Assembly: GCA_046155285.1 (NCBI GenBank)
Contig: JBJXEA010000026.1
Location: 1 to 64,000 of the forward strand
Direction: 5' to 3'
Length of the DNA: 64,000 nucleotides
Source of the DNA: CAILHX01 sp046155285
GTDB lineage: Bacteria > Pseudomonadota > Gammaproteobacteria > Burkholderiales > Methylophilaceae
Shown: positions 8,066 through 17,093 of the stretch, piece after piece
Layout of the letters: each line of letters opens with the position of its first letter
Numbering within the stretch: the first letter of the stretch is position 1
The notes under the pieces: model-generated
Database searches by the model: none
What the model was told of the DNA's origin: nothing
What the model saw: the letters and a program-made list of their open reading frames with translations, nothing else
Translations under genes and position numbers: made by a program

Positions 8066-9025
8066 TTAGAAGTTTTTGCGTAGATCCATACCAGAATACA
8101 GATGTGCCACTTGCTCAGCGTAGCCATTAAACATCAAGGTTCTCTGTCTTTTCTGGAAGAAGCCTGTGCCGATGCGCCGCTCAGTAGCTTGACTCCAGCG
8201 CGGATGATCTACGTCTGGGTTGACGTTGGAATAAAAGCCATATTCCTGCGCACTAGCCTTCATCCAAGAGCTGATGGGCATATGCTCAGTGAATTTGATA
8301 CGTACGATGGATTTGATACCTTTGAAGCCATATTTCCAAGGTGTGACCAAACGTATAGGTGCGCCGTTCTGGTTGGGCATTTGCTCGCCGTACAAGCCCA
8401 CCGCCATCAGTGTCAGCGGATTCATCGCCTCATCCATACGCAAACCCTCATTGTAAGGCCAATCTAGCACGTTACTGCGCTGACCGGGCATTTGTTGTTG
8501 GTCATTGAGCGTAAAGAATTCCACATATTTGGCATTACCGGTCGGCTCCGCCCATTTGATCAAATCCGCCAGCGGAAAGCCCACCCAAGGAATCACCATA
8601 GACCAGCCTTCCACGCAACGCATGCGGTAGATACGCTCTTCCAGCGGCGCGAGTTTGTATAAATCTTCAATCGCGATGCGCTTAGGTTTTTTCACCTCCC
8701 CTTCGATGCTCACCATCCAAGGACGTGGGCGAAGGGTGTCAGCATTTTCTGCGGGGTCAGCCTTGCCCGTGCCGAATTCGTAAAAATTGTTGTAAGTAGT
8801 CACGCTCTCATACGGCGTGGGTTTTTCATCCGCGCCGAATTTGCTGGGGGTCACGCCCGAAAACTTTTGTTTGTGCGGACTGGCCAGCGCTGGCGTACTT
8901 AGGGCTCCTAAGCTAGCAGCCAACCCCAACGCCCCCGCCATTCCTAAAAACTGGCGGCGTTCTTGATACACCTCTTGCGGTGTGATGTCAGAAGGGGCGA
9001 TGTCGGATTTTGGCAATATAAGCAT
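8066..9025 (-). CDS. msrP: Periplasmic methionine sulfoxide reductase, molybdopterin subunit MsrP (YedY)
   Basis: Molybdenum enzyme (319 residues) that reduces methionine sulfoxide in periplasmic proteins. A twin-arginine signal (ERRQFLGMAGALGLAA, about residues 22-37) precedes the mature domain. The sulfite-oxidase-fold core shows the likely molybdenum-ligating cysteine in RMRCVEGWSMVIPW and the partner loop VTPWKYGFKGIKSI. Transcribed with msrQ downstream. Together they lie between cheY and hisC, interrupting the usual pheA-hisC order. Confidence 0.94.
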   Translation of the reverse strand: MLILPKSDIAPSDITPQEVYQERRQFLGMAGALGLAASLGALSTPALASPHKQKFSGVTPSKFGADEKPTPYESVTTYNNFYEFGTGKADPAENADTLRPRPWMVSIEGEVKKPKRIAIEDLYKLAPLEERIYRMRCVEGWSMVIPWVGFPLADLIKWAEPTGNAKYVEFFTLNDQQQMPGQRSNVLDWPYNEGLRMDEAMNPLTLMAVGLYGEQMPNQNGAPIRLVTPWKYGFKGIKSIVRIKFTEHMPISSWMKASAQEYGFYSNVNPDVDHPRWSQATERRIGTGFFQKRQRTLMFNGYAEQVAHLYSGMDLRKNF

Positions 9026-9148
9026 GGGCGTGGCCTCGCAAAGTTGAGTTGAACTATTGGTAGTTTAGTCGTGATTGGCGACTAAAACTTACAAAATTTT
9101 TCAAGGCATAATATGGCCTTGTTTTTAAGGTAAAATATCAACATCCAA

Positions 9149-9169
9149 GCGGCTTCAAGCCGCATTTTT
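9149..9169 (+). terminator. Terminator-like hairpin just upstream of hisC
   Basis: GCGGCTT at 9149-9155 pairs with AAGCCGC at 9157-9163 across one base, followed by ATTTTTA. It lies 25 bases before the hisC start on the same strand. It may end an upstream transcript, or act as a leader hairpin for hisC. No His-rich leader peptide was seen. The one-base loop is tight, so the real helix would open a little. Confidence 0.35.
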
Positions 9170-9193
9170 ATTTATGGAAAGTGGTATAGACCC

Positions 9194-10282
9194 ATGTTGT
9201 GCGATTTAGCTCCCGACTACGTAAAATCCATCTCGCCTTATCAGCCGGGCAAGCCGATTAGTGAGCTTGCGCGAGAACTGGGTTTGGAGGAGGCAAACAT
9301 TGTAAAACTGGCTTCCAACGAGAATCCGCTGGGTATCAGTCCCAAGGCGCTTGCTGCGATGGAAGATGCGCTGCATGATGTGGCGCGTTATCCGGATGGC
9401 AACGGTTTTGCGCTGAAACAGGCAATATGCAGAAAGTTTGGCGTGGCGATGCCACAGATTGTTTTGGGCAACGGCTCCAATGATGTGCTGGAACTGGTGG
9501 CGCGGGCGTTTCTCAGCCAAGGTTTGGAGTCTGTGTTTTCGCAGCACGCTTTTGCGGTGTATCCCTTGGTGACGCAGGCTACGGGCGCGACCGGCATCGT
9601 GGCGCCAGCCAAAGATTTTGGGCATGATTTGACTGCCATGCGTGCCGCTATCACGCTGCAAACCCGCGTGGTATGGATTGCTAATCCGAATAATCCTACC
9701 GGCACTTTGCTGGACAAGGCGGCTTTATACGACTTTTTGCAGGACGTGCCGAAGACCGTGCTGGTGGTGCTGGACGAAGCCTATGACGAATATCTGTCGG
9801 ATAGTCTAAAATCCGCCAGTATTGACTGGTTGAAGAGTTTTGAGAATTTGGTGATTACGCGCACTCTGTCCAAGGCTTATGGCTTGGCGGGTTTACGCGT
9901 GGGCTTTGCCTTGGCGCATGCCAGTATCGCCGACCTGATGAACCGCGTGCGCCAGCCATTTAACGTGAACAGCGTGGCGCAAGCCGCAGCCCTGGCGGCG
10001 TTGGCGGATGATGATTTTGTGGCACGCAGCCGCGCCCTGAACACGATGGGGTTGCGGCAAGTGACGCAAGGCTTGACCAAATTGGGGCTGGAATTCATTC
10101 CCTCATTTGGCAATTTCGTCAGCGTGCGTGTGGGTGATGCCACCAAGGTGTATCAAAGTTTGCTAAAAAAAGGCGTGATAGTGCGGCCAGTGGCTAATTA
10201 TGGAATGCCGGAATATTTAAGAGTGAGTATCGGTTTGGCGCATGAGAATGCGCGGTTTTTGCAGGCTATGGAAGAGTTATGA
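9194..10282 (+). CDS. hisC: Histidinol-phosphate aminotransferase
   Basis: PLP enzyme of the aspartate aminotransferase fold (362 residues) that makes histidinol phosphate from imidazole-acetol phosphate. In betaproteobacteria this gene often also serves aromatic amino acid synthesis. Visible motifs are LASNENPLG, NPNNPTG, LDEAYDEY and the PLP-lysine loop TRTLSKAYGLAGLRVG. Its end overlaps the DAHP synthase start by ATGA, consistent with an aromatic-amino-acid role. Confidence 0.95.
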   Translation: MLCDLAPDYVKSISPYQPGKPISELARELGLEEANIVKLASNENPLGISPKALAAMEDALHDVARYPDGNGFALKQAICRKFGVAMPQIVLGNGSNDVLELVARAFLSQGLESVFSQHAFAVYPLVTQATGATGIVAPAKDFGHDLTAMRAAITLQTRVVWIANPNNPTGTLLDKAALYDFLQDVPKTVLVVLDEAYDEYLSDSLKSASIDWLKSFENLVITRTLSKAYGLAGLRVGFALAHASIADLMNRVRQPFNVNSVAQAAALAALADDDFVARSRALNTMGLRQVTQGLTKLGLEFIPSFGNFVSVRVGDATKVYQSLLKKGVIVRPVANYGMPEYLRVSIGLAHENARFLQAMEEL

Positions 10283-11376
10283 CAGTAGAAAAAAGTCCAG
10301 AAAAACTGGCCACGGATGATGTTCGTATCATCGAAATCAAGGAGCTTACGCCGCCTTCGGAGTTGCTCGCCCAATTGCAGGAAACTCCCGCCACAACTAA
10401 GAATATCCTCGCTACGCGCACAGCCATACACCGCATTCTGCACAATGCCGATGATCGTTTGTTGGTGATTATTGGTCCATGTTCCATCCACGACCCTAAA
10501 GCTGGGCTGGAATACGCGCGCCGATTGATTGCCGAACGTGACCGTTTGGCGGCGGATTTGCTGATTGTTATGCGCGTCTACTTTGAAAAACCACGCACCA
10601 CCGTGGGCTGGAAAGGCCTCATCAACGATCCGCATCTGGACGGCAGCTTCAAAATTAACGAGGGTTTAGAACTAGCACGCAAATTCTTGTTAGACGTGAA
10701 TGAGCTTGGTATGCCCGCCGGTATTGAATTTCTGGATACCATCACCCCGCAATATACCGCCGATTTGGTGAGTTGGGGTGCTATCGGCGCGCGCACTACG
10801 GAATCGCAAATCCATCGCGAGTTGGCATCCGGTTTGTCTTGTCCGGTGGGCTTTAAGAATGGTACCGATGGCAACATCCGCATCGCCATAGATGCCATTA
10901 AAGCCGCAGCCAGCCCACACCACTTCTTGTCGGTGACCAAAGAAGGCCATTCTGCGATTATTTCCACTACAGGCAACGAAGATTGTCACCTAATCCTACG
11001 CGGCGGGAAAATCCCTAATTACGATGCCGCCAATGTGGAAGCCGCGTGCAAAGGCTTATCAGGTGCAGGGCTTGGCGCCAAAGTGATGATAGATTGCAGT
11101 CACGCCAACAGCCAAAAACAATACCAATTGCAGATGGAAGTGGCGCAAGAAGTGGCCGACCAACTCACCGCCGGCGATGACCGCATCATGGGCGTGATGG
11201 TCGAATCGCACCTGCAAGAAGGTCGTCAGGAACACTCGCCGGGCGGCACGCTGGAATACGGAAAATCCATCACCGATGCATGTTTGGGCTGGGAAGACAG
11301 CTTGAATCTACTGGACGTGCTGGCCGAGGGTGTTCAGAAGCGGCGTCGGGTGCACGAGGATGAGGTTCAGGATTGA
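10279..11376 (+). CDS. aroG: 3-deoxy-7-phosphoheptulonate synthase (DAHP synthase, class I)
   Basis: First enzyme of the shikimate pathway, joining phosphoenolpyruvate and erythrose 4-phosphate. The 365-residue length fits the AroF/G/H type. Motifs include IIGPCSIHDPKAGLEYARRL, MRVYFEKPRTTVGWKG, GARTTESQIHRELASGLSCPVGFKNGTDG and DCSHANSQK. The isozyme (Phe, Tyr or Trp sensitive) cannot be fixed by eye, so the symbol stands for the family. Coupled to hisC by a four-base overlap. The amine island starts right after it. Confidence 0.93.
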   Translation: MTVEKSPEKLATDDVRIIEIKELTPPSELLAQLQETPATTKNILATRTAIHRILHNADDRLLVIIGPCSIHDPKAGLEYARRLIAERDRLAADLLIVMRVYFEKPRTTVGWKGLINDPHLDGSFKINEGLELARKFLLDVNELGMPAGIEFLDTITPQYTADLVSWGAIGARTTESQIHRELASGLSCPVGFKNGTDGNIRIAIDAIKAAASPHHFLSVTKEGHSAIISTTGNEDCHLILRGGKIPNYDAANVEAACKGLSGAGLGAKVMIDCSHANSQKQYQLQMEVAQEVADQLTAGDDRIMGVMVESHLQEGRQEHSPGGTLEYGKSITDACLGWEDSLNLLDVLAEGVQKRRRVHEDEVQD

Positions 11377-11458
11377 TAATTTACTGATAAGTAAAATTGC
11401 TTGGTAGCGATATGACACTATCGTTTTGTTTTTGGCACCTGCCCTGACCCTTAGAGAG

Positions 11459-11473
11459 TACCACTTAGGGGTA
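11459..11473. promoter_or_regulatory. NarL-like palindrome upstream of the cupin gene (site 1)
   Basis: TACCACTTAGGGGTA is an inverted repeat with one central base and one mismatch pair. The right half AGGGGTA fits the NarL heptamer (reverse of TACYYMT) exactly. It ends 67 bases before the cupin ATG. Three related sites precede other units of the same island (19886-19901, 29119-29134, 31103-31118). The proposed binder is the NarL-like regulator at 11950-12597; this is inference. Confidence 0.5.
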
Positions 11474-11540
11474 ATTGTAGGAACGCCTGTCCACGATATT
11501 TAATACACTCTCAATATTAATTTATGAGGAGTATTAAAAA

Positions 11541-11882
11541 ATGAAATTCAAGAAAAATGCCATCACCGATCAACAACCATCCATGAACGTCCCTGGGGTA
11601 GCGGCTTGGCTTGGGGACACTTTTATTTCAGCAGACAAAGATAAGACCATTTGCGCTGGGTTCTTTCACTTGGAAGCAGGTAATCCATTGGATTACACCT
11701 ATGACTATGAGGAAATGAAAGTCATTGTCGAGGGGGAGTTCATCATCACTGAGGTCAAAACAGGCCAGAAAGTGAATGCCCAAGTGGGCGACGTACTATA
11801 TTTTGCAGATGGCGATCGTATTATATTTGATACACCTAAACGCGCTGTTGGCTTCTTCTGTGGGCAACGCCAGCCGCTTTAG
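11541..11882 (+). CDS. Small cupin-domain protein (EutQ-like)
   Basis: A 113-residue single-domain cupin. Sequence features are EAGNPLDYTYDYEEMKVIVEGEFIIT and GDVLYFADGDRIIF, matching the two cupin motifs with a glutamate-rich first motif. It resembles the C-terminal half of EutQ-type ethanolamine proteins, but that function is not implied. A good ribosome site (GAGGAGT) lies 8 bases before the ATG. It is monocistronic, between site 1 and a terminator-like hairpin, and converges on the response regulator gene. Its shared operator suggests a role in amine metabolism, for instance binding an amine or a formaldehyde adduct, but no activity can be assigned. Confidence 0.75.
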   Translation: MKFKKNAITDQQPSMNVPGVAAWLGDTFISADKDKTICAGFFHLEAGNPLDYTYDYEEMKVIVEGEFIITEVKTGQKVNAQVGDVLYFADGDRIIFDTPKRAVGFFCGQRQPL

Positions 11883-11910
11883 GCATCTCCAGCAGCTATT
11901 TATGTAGAAT

Positions 11911-11940
11911 CACCCTGCAACTTCAGCACGTTGCAGGGTG
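11911..11940. terminator. Bidirectional terminator-like hairpin between cupin and response regulator
   Basis: CACCCTGCAAC at 11911-11921 pairs exactly with 11930-11940 over an 8-base loop, between two convergent genes. The T-richness after it on the plus strand is interrupted (TAGTTTTAGTTTTTAG), so termination may be only moderately efficient. Confidence 0.6.
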
Positions 11941-11949
11941 AAAATAGTT

Positions 11950-12597
11950 TTAGTTTTTAGTGGTGTGCTGATGTCTCCATACCGCAGCTTCCAACCTGCT
12001 GGTGAGGTTCAGTTTTCTTAGCAAATTCTTGATATGCACCTTGACGGTGGTATCACTGATGCCAAGTTTACGAGCTATTGACTTATTGTTCATGCCGTCA
12101 GCCAAACATCCAAGAATTTCATGTTCTCGATCAGTAAGTGAAGCATCGTTTGTGGTCTTTTTCAAAGAAGGTTCAAGCAGTGCATGCTTGAGCACTTCGG
12201 TCAAACGATCTTGTAAAACGGTAACGCCGGTGGATGCCTTCAGAAGATTTGCACAGAGATCCTCAGGCTCCATATCCTTCAGTAGATAGCCATCAGCCCC
12301 TGCACGAAGCGCTTCTAGCAAATCATCTTCTGCGTCCGAAACGGTGAGTACAATATATCGGGCATCTAGCGTGGTAGCCTTAAATCGACGCAGCGTCTCC
12401 AAGCCATTCATGCCCTTCATGTTGAGGTCTATCAACACCATATCTGGCCGAGTATCCTGCGCTAAATCAAGACCCTCCTGACCTGAGGCAGCCTCGCCCA
12501 CTATTTCAAAGTTTGAATCTGCAGAAATCATCTGACCAACGCCTTTGCGAAAAAGCGCGTGGTCATCAATGAGTAAAACCTTAATTGATTTAATCAT
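11950..12597 (-). CDS. NarL/LuxR-type response regulator
   Basis: A 215-residue two-component regulator. The receiver domain (residues 1-120) has LLIDDHALFRKG, the phospho-acceptor Asp in MVLIDLNMKGMNG, and the Lys in GYLLKDMEPED. The C-terminal helix-turn-helix (SLTDREHEILGCLADGMNNKSIARKL, TVKVHIKNLLRK) is strikingly like E. coli NarL, including the lysines and valine that contact the TACYYMT heptamer. Encoded 115 bases downstream of a NarX-like kinase on the same strand. I infer that it binds the four palindromes in the island. The signal is probably amine-related rather than nitrate, because no nitrate genes are nearby. Confidence 0.88.
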   Translation of the reverse strand: MIKSIKVLLIDDHALFRKGVGQMISADSNFEIVGEAASGQEGLDLAQDTRPDMVLIDLNMKGMNGLETLRRFKATTLDARYIVLTVSDAEDDLLEALRAGADGYLLKDMEPEDLCANLLKASTGVTVLQDRLTEVLKHALLEPSLKKTTNDASLTDREHEILGCLADGMNNKSIARKLGISDTTVKVHIKNLLRKLNLTSRLEAAVWRHQHTTKN

Positions 12598-12712
12598 GAA
12601 CTCACCCCCAATATGTCTAGTAAGCCTTCAGCTATATTTCTTACATCTTATGGTACTGCATCAGCATGACACCATCCAAATAGCGCTTAGGCCATTAACC
12701 CCGGATTAAATT

Positions 12713-14503
12713 CTATTGTGCCAACTTTGGTGTAAAAACAAGCCTGACACGTGTGCCTCCTTTACGTCTAGCCATCACTTCCACTTTGCCGCCCAAGCTA
12801 TACGCACGTTCCTGCATGATTGTATGCCCATAATGATCCTTGCCATCATTCACTGGAGTGTACCCTATCCCATCATCGTCAATCGTCACCATAAGGCTGC
12901 CAATCGACTGAAATGCTAATCCTATCCTCACGTTACTGGCTTCCGAATGTCTTACAATGTTAGACAAAGCCTCGCGTACCACATGCAGAATATGGAACTC
13001 TTCATTGACCGTTAATCGGCAATTGTCGAGACGGTTATCCAAGGTAATAGTCAGACTAGAACGATGCGAAAACTCATCAATTGCCGACTGGATGGCAAAT
13101 CCTAAACCGCGCACGTCCATGTGTACACGAAAGGTTGCCAACAGCTCACGCAGTTCTCTATAAGCGTTATCTAGCCCTGCTCGTAACTCCCCAACCACCT
13201 CCGCATGAGATTCGCCTGTCGTTTGATTACTTGAGTCTGATTGCAACCGGGCAATCTGAATCTTCATGAAAGACAGTGATTGCGCCAAAGAATCATGTAA
13301 TTCACGCGCAATTGCTGCACGCTCTTCCAGTAAGGCGATTCGACGACCTTCCTGATCTCGACTCTGGAACCGCATCACCATAGTCAATAAAGCGGTGGTA
13401 ATTTCCACTAACTGAACTTCAGTTTCATCTAGGATACGGTTTTCCTCAGTTTCAATCATCAAAACACTCATCGCTCCAGAAGGACTAGAAAATGGCACTG
13501 CTAGACAGCGCACCTCTGATTTGTCAGCATTGCTGAAAAGAAAACTAGATGAACCAGATGCCATGAGTTCTTCAATCAATGCATCATTTAACGCCGCCGG
13601 CGCATGATGGGAAAACACCACAAGGCTCGCTGAAATCGAAACGTCTTCGTCAGTAAAAATAATGGAGGCATTGCTGATATTTAATGCTTTCTCAAGCGCA
13701 TAAAGCAGCTTGCGTAACGTGATCTCACTAATCACATTGGTGTTGATCATTTCAACGAGTTTGCACAAAAAGTCTTGCGCTAGCACCATGCGTCGCAATC
13801 GCTCACTGGTCTGTTTTGCCCAAGTTGCCTCCACTGCATAACTTTCAAGTCTTGCAACGACTTCAAAAACCCTTTGTTCGAGATGGAGAAATTCATCTAC
13901 ATAAGGACTAGAAGAGTTTCCAATATGTTTTTCAGGGATAAACGAAATCAGCCTATCCAGCCTATCAACCAGCACTCGTCGCGCACCCAGCGCAATTGCT
14001 CCAATACAGCTCATAATCAGCAGCAATCCCAACAGTTGTAGCAATGAGATTACCGACTGCTTAATTTCAATATCGTGTTCCAGTTCAACACTGAGAAGCC
14101 TATAGGATGCGATGACCTGATGCGCCAAAACCAACATGGATTCATTAGAGGTATTCTTTAACCGTGCATGTTCGAAATCTTTTTGAGCAATCTCTAATTG
14201 GTGGAGCGCCTTAATCAACATAGGATTGTCTTGTCGCACCAGCCATGAAAGACTTGGATCAGAAGTATTGAAATATTCTGGCAGTTCACTCGCTGCATTA
14301 CCCCTTTCTCTAATGAGAGTTAGTTTGCCTTGCCAATAGAATTCTTGCTGATAAATACGCTTGATGACAGACTGGTTTACAGGAATATAATCAACCAAAA
14401 ACAAAGATCCAGCTTGCATCAGCACCACTGAAAGGGCGATGCAAAACAACAACACAAGCAACCTCATATAAAGCGTATGTTGATGGAGTTTGCGCAGAAA
14501 CAA
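12713..14503 (-). CDS. NarX-like sensor histidine kinase
   Basis: A 596-residue membrane kinase. TM1 is near residues 14-36, followed by a helical periplasmic stretch of about 115 residues and TM2 near 150-172. Next come a HAMP-like/coiled region, a GAF-like segment (about 240-380), then HisKA_3 with the phospho-His in ERAAIARELHDSLAQSLSFMK. The HATPase domain contains HVVREALSNIVRHSEA, DDDGIGY and GHTIMQERAYSLGG. The last motif is characteristic of the NarX/NarQ/LuxR-kinase group. No strong nitrate-sensing P-box was recognised in the periplasmic part, so the ligand may differ. Shares a divergent upstream region with the PAS protein at 14587. Confidence 0.87.
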   Translation of the reverse strand: MFLRKLHQHTLYMRLLVLLFCIALSVVLMQAGSLFLVDYIPVNQSVIKRIYQQEFYWQGKLTLIRERGNAASELPEYFNTSDPSLSWLVRQDNPMLIKALHQLEIAQKDFEHARLKNTSNESMLVLAHQVIASYRLLSVELEHDIEIKQSVISLLQLLGLLLIMSCIGAIALGARRVLVDRLDRLISFIPEKHIGNSSSPYVDEFLHLEQRVFEVVARLESYAVEATWAKQTSERLRRMVLAQDFLCKLVEMINTNVISEITLRKLLYALEKALNISNASIIFTDEDVSISASLVVFSHHAPAALNDALIEELMASGSSSFLFSNADKSEVRCLAVPFSSPSGAMSVLMIETEENRILDETEVQLVEITTALLTMVMRFQSRDQEGRRIALLEERAAIARELHDSLAQSLSFMKIQIARLQSDSSNQTTGESHAEVVGELRAGLDNAYRELRELLATFRVHMDVRGLGFAIQSAIDEFSHRSSLTITLDNRLDNCRLTVNEEFHILHVVREALSNIVRHSEASNVRIGLAFQSIGSLMVTIDDDGIGYTPVNDGKDHYGHTIMQERAYSLGGKVEVMARRKGGTRVRLVFTPKLAQ

Positions 14504-14586
14504 TAGCCACTTGTTTACTTTAGAATTTTGGGCGTTCAGAAGCGCCTCCTATAGTTGAGACTACTAAATCGTTTAATATAGCAATC

Positions 14587-15969
14587 ATGAGCTTATATAT
14601 TTTCTGCCTAGTGTTGCTGAGCGGAGTATTCTCACTCGTGTTCGGAGTTTGGTGGGATATCAACGCGCCTTTCAAAATACATCTTGCCGCGCTCGTTTTT
14701 GTCATGGGCACCATTCTATCCGTACTATTAATGATAGCCATGCGCCCAGTTTTTTCATTTCGTTATAGCTTCAATTCAAAAAGATCAGATTTTGATAATG
14801 CCGATTGGGGTAGTAATATCTCCAGTAAACTATCTACGCCTGCTGCGGTACTCGATGGCTATAACATCGCTTATGCAAACAAGTCTTTTTTAACCGAAAT
14901 TGGCATGGCTGGAATGAGTGACCAGGTCATCGGCATGCCACTCACCAACCTCATCCATCCACGAGATCATCGTAACCTCGTAAAATTCATGGCTGAAACA
15001 TCGCAAAACAGCCAATACAGCGAGGCCATTAAACTCCGCATCTTGCGTTCCGACGGAACTACTTTACCTACCTACATGTCGCTTTCACCATTACATGAGG
15101 AGCAAAAGTCTGGCCTCAATTTACTCCAATTCTCACCTATGGCATCTTATAAAAATGAGTCCAGTGAAGAAGAGCGGGAGGATTATCATTTGCTCTTTGA
15201 AAGTATTGAACAAATCGTATTTCAAATTAATGTAAACCAGAAGATTATGTTACTTAGTCCTTCTTGGGAACACTTTCTGGACCATGCTGTAAAAGAGTGT
15301 ATAGATAAGCCACTATGTTCATTCATTCACCCGGAAGACCGACCTTTGGTCGAGGCTCGCTTAAACTCACTCACTCAGGGCAAACGTGCAAACTGCCAAA
15401 TTGAAGCGCGTTTGATCGCCAAGAATGGCGATTCTTACTGGGTGGAGATTCGCGCCAAAGCCACCTCCTTAATCAAAAATGAAAGTTCTAGCGTCATTGG
15501 AACACTGACGGATATCAGCCGCATGAAAACCACAGAAGCTAGTCTGCGAGCAAATCGTCGTTCCCTCAGTACACTGTTGAGCAACATTCCAGGAATGGTT
15601 TATCGCTGCAAAAATGACAGAAACTGGAACTTTGAATTCGCCAGCGATGGTTGCCTGGAAGTAACGGGTTACGAACCCTACGAGATGGTGGGCGCGCCAA
15701 ACTTTTCATTTATGCAAATCATTCATCCGGATGACCGGCTCCGCGCTTGGGAACTCGTACAACAACAAGTTGCAAAGCAGGAAAAATTCCAACTCCTCTA
15801 TCGTATTATTGCCCGTTCCGGAAAAGTTAAATGGGTTTGGGAACAAGGCAGAGGGGTTTATTCGAGTTCAGGCGAGCTACTTGCCCTTGAGGGTTTTATC
15901 ACCGATATAGCCAAGGAAGAAAACGACAGTGAAGAATTGTTAGAGCAGTTTCAAAAGAGCTTGCATTAG
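14587..15969 (+). CDS. Membrane-anchored multi-PAS protein without output domain
   Basis: A 460-residue protein. Two N-terminal membrane helices (about residues 4-22 and 30-53) are followed by three PAS modules. The first begins near residue 85, the second near 205 (FESIEQIVFQINVNQKI, then a PAC-like GTLTDISR), and the third near 330 (IPGMVYRCKNDRNWNFEFASDG, PAC LEGFITDIAKEE). The chain stops shortly after the last PAC motif. No kinase, GGDEF, EAL, HTH or methyl-accepting domain follows. It starts 83 bases from, and divergent to, the NarX-like kinase, so it may be an accessory sensor for that system. Convergent with the DUF3445 gene. Confidence 0.75.
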   Translation: MSLYIFCLVLLSGVFSLVFGVWWDINAPFKIHLAALVFVMGTILSVLLMIAMRPVFSFRYSFNSKRSDFDNADWGSNISSKLSTPAAVLDGYNIAYANKSFLTEIGMAGMSDQVIGMPLTNLIHPRDHRNLVKFMAETSQNSQYSEAIKLRILRSDGTTLPTYMSLSPLHEEQKSGLNLLQFSPMASYKNESSEEEREDYHLLFESIEQIVFQINVNQKIMLLSPSWEHFLDHAVKECIDKPLCSFIHPEDRPLVEARLNSLTQGKRANCQIEARLIAKNGDSYWVEIRAKATSLIKNESSSVIGTLTDISRMKTTEASLRANRRSLSTLLSNIPGMVYRCKNDRNWNFEFASDGCLEVTGYEPYEMVGAPNFSFMQIIHPDDRLRAWELVQQQVAKQEKFQLLYRIIARSGKVKWVWEQGRGVYSSSGELLALEGFITDIAKEENDSEELLEQFQKSLH

Positions 15970-16046
15970 CAACTTAACCGCAACGTATTAAAGCTCGCCA
16001 AACTTTTCTCTCTATTCTGTCTACAGAGCTTTTCTGCTTACGCCAG

Positions 16047-17084
16047 TTAAAAATGCGTACCAATTTCTACAGTTGATCCATCATCAAAACGAGAGAGCCA
16101 TTCAATCGCAGTCGGGTGAAATTTCGTCAAGCCTTTATATTCGATGAGGTCTGGGTGTAAGTCGCGTAGGACACGATGGAAACGTTTAGCCCAACGTGGT
16201 GAAGTGGTAAGTTCACCAAGGCTGATCAGGTAGCAACGAATGCTGAACACGATACCATTGCTACGTGGCAATCTGAACAAGGCCTGCAACTCCACTCTGA
16301 GATGCAATTTGTCGCCGATATTTTCCATGGTGACGGTGTTTCTGTCTTGTCCCCATTGAGGATAGTTCTCTGGTGAGGTGTCAAGACGAGGATTCACAGT
16401 CATGGTCCAGTTCATACGCCTTACAGGGCTTCCCTGCTGCAAGTTCATCATGAACTTGAGTGCTCTATCCATTACACCCATTTGATGAGCCTTAGGCACG
16501 GGTCCGTGCCATTCATGCCAGGACATTCCCACATCAAACGCGAGCGACCAGTCAGCCTGACTGGCGATAAATCCTGCGTCTGCAAACAATGTTCCCTCGC
16601 GCTGATCCAGTAACACAAAGTCCCCTTGGGTTTGGCGACCGATATATTCAAACGGATCTATTTCCATAGTAGACCGATCACCAAAAGTAAAGGTGTCATG
16701 AATTCCCAATGGCAGATTTTGCCAAGACCATTGATTGCCATCTTTCGCCAATTTGAACTGCTCTGGATAGTCTCGTGATAGTGACTCCATAATCAATTCC
16801 AGCACATCCCATTGCGCGTCCATCATATGTGGCAAGGCCACATAGCGGCCGGGATCTTGAGCTAGGGTAATGGCCTTGTCTTGACATTCAGCAACGTAGT
16901 GTTCGTCTACGTCCAACGCGAACTCAAAGGCTGAACCAGGACTTACGCTGACGTGTGGCTCGATATTGACCGAATACATGTATTTATCTTCCGGAAACGG
17001 AAAAGGAAAGCGGTGTATCGCTTCAGGCGAATTGCGATAGGTATAATCGTCACGGAAGGTTTCATTTTTGAATGCAAGTGCCAT
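16047..17084 (-). CDS. Heme-dependent oxidative N-demethylase (DUF3445), dimethylamine monooxygenase catalytic subunit
   Basis: A 345-residue DUF3445-family protein. Conserved blocks include FPFPFPEDKYMYS, DWSLAFDVGMSWHEWHGPVP, VRRMNWTMTVNPRLD and FSIRCYLISLGEL. This family is the heme oxygenase component of dimethylamine monooxygenase, which removes a methyl as formaldehyde using O2 and reductant. It is the last gene of a four-gene operon with a ferredoxin reductase and a DmmA-like subunit, which strongly supports the DMA role. Starts 9 bases after the reductase gene. Subunit letters differ between reports, so none is given here. Confidence 0.87.
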   Translation of the reverse strand: MALAFKNETFRDDYTYRNSPEAIHRFPFPFPEDKYMYSVNIEPHVSVSPGSAFEFALDVDEHYVAECQDKAITLAQDPGRYVALPHMMDAQWDVLELIMESLSRDYPEQFKLAKDGNQWSWQNLPLGIHDTFTFGDRSTMEIDPFEYIGRQTQGDFVLLDQREGTLFADAGFIASQADWSLAFDVGMSWHEWHGPVPKAHQMGVMDRALKFMMNLQQGSPVRRMNWTMTVNPRLDTSPENYPQWGQDRNTVTMENIGDKLHLRVELQALFRLPRSNGIVFSIRCYLISLGELTTSPRWAKRFHRVLRDLHPDLIEYKGLTKFHPTAIEWLSRFDDGSTVEIGTHF

Positions 17085-17093
17085 TTTTAGCCT

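Noticed and set aside
11541..11882. Ethanolamine utilisation role for the cupin
   Set aside because: No other eut genes are present; similarity is limited to the generic cupin fold.
11911..11940. Riboswitch at the hairpin after the cupin gene
   Set aside because: It is a simple stem between convergent 3' ends, with no aptamer-like architecture.
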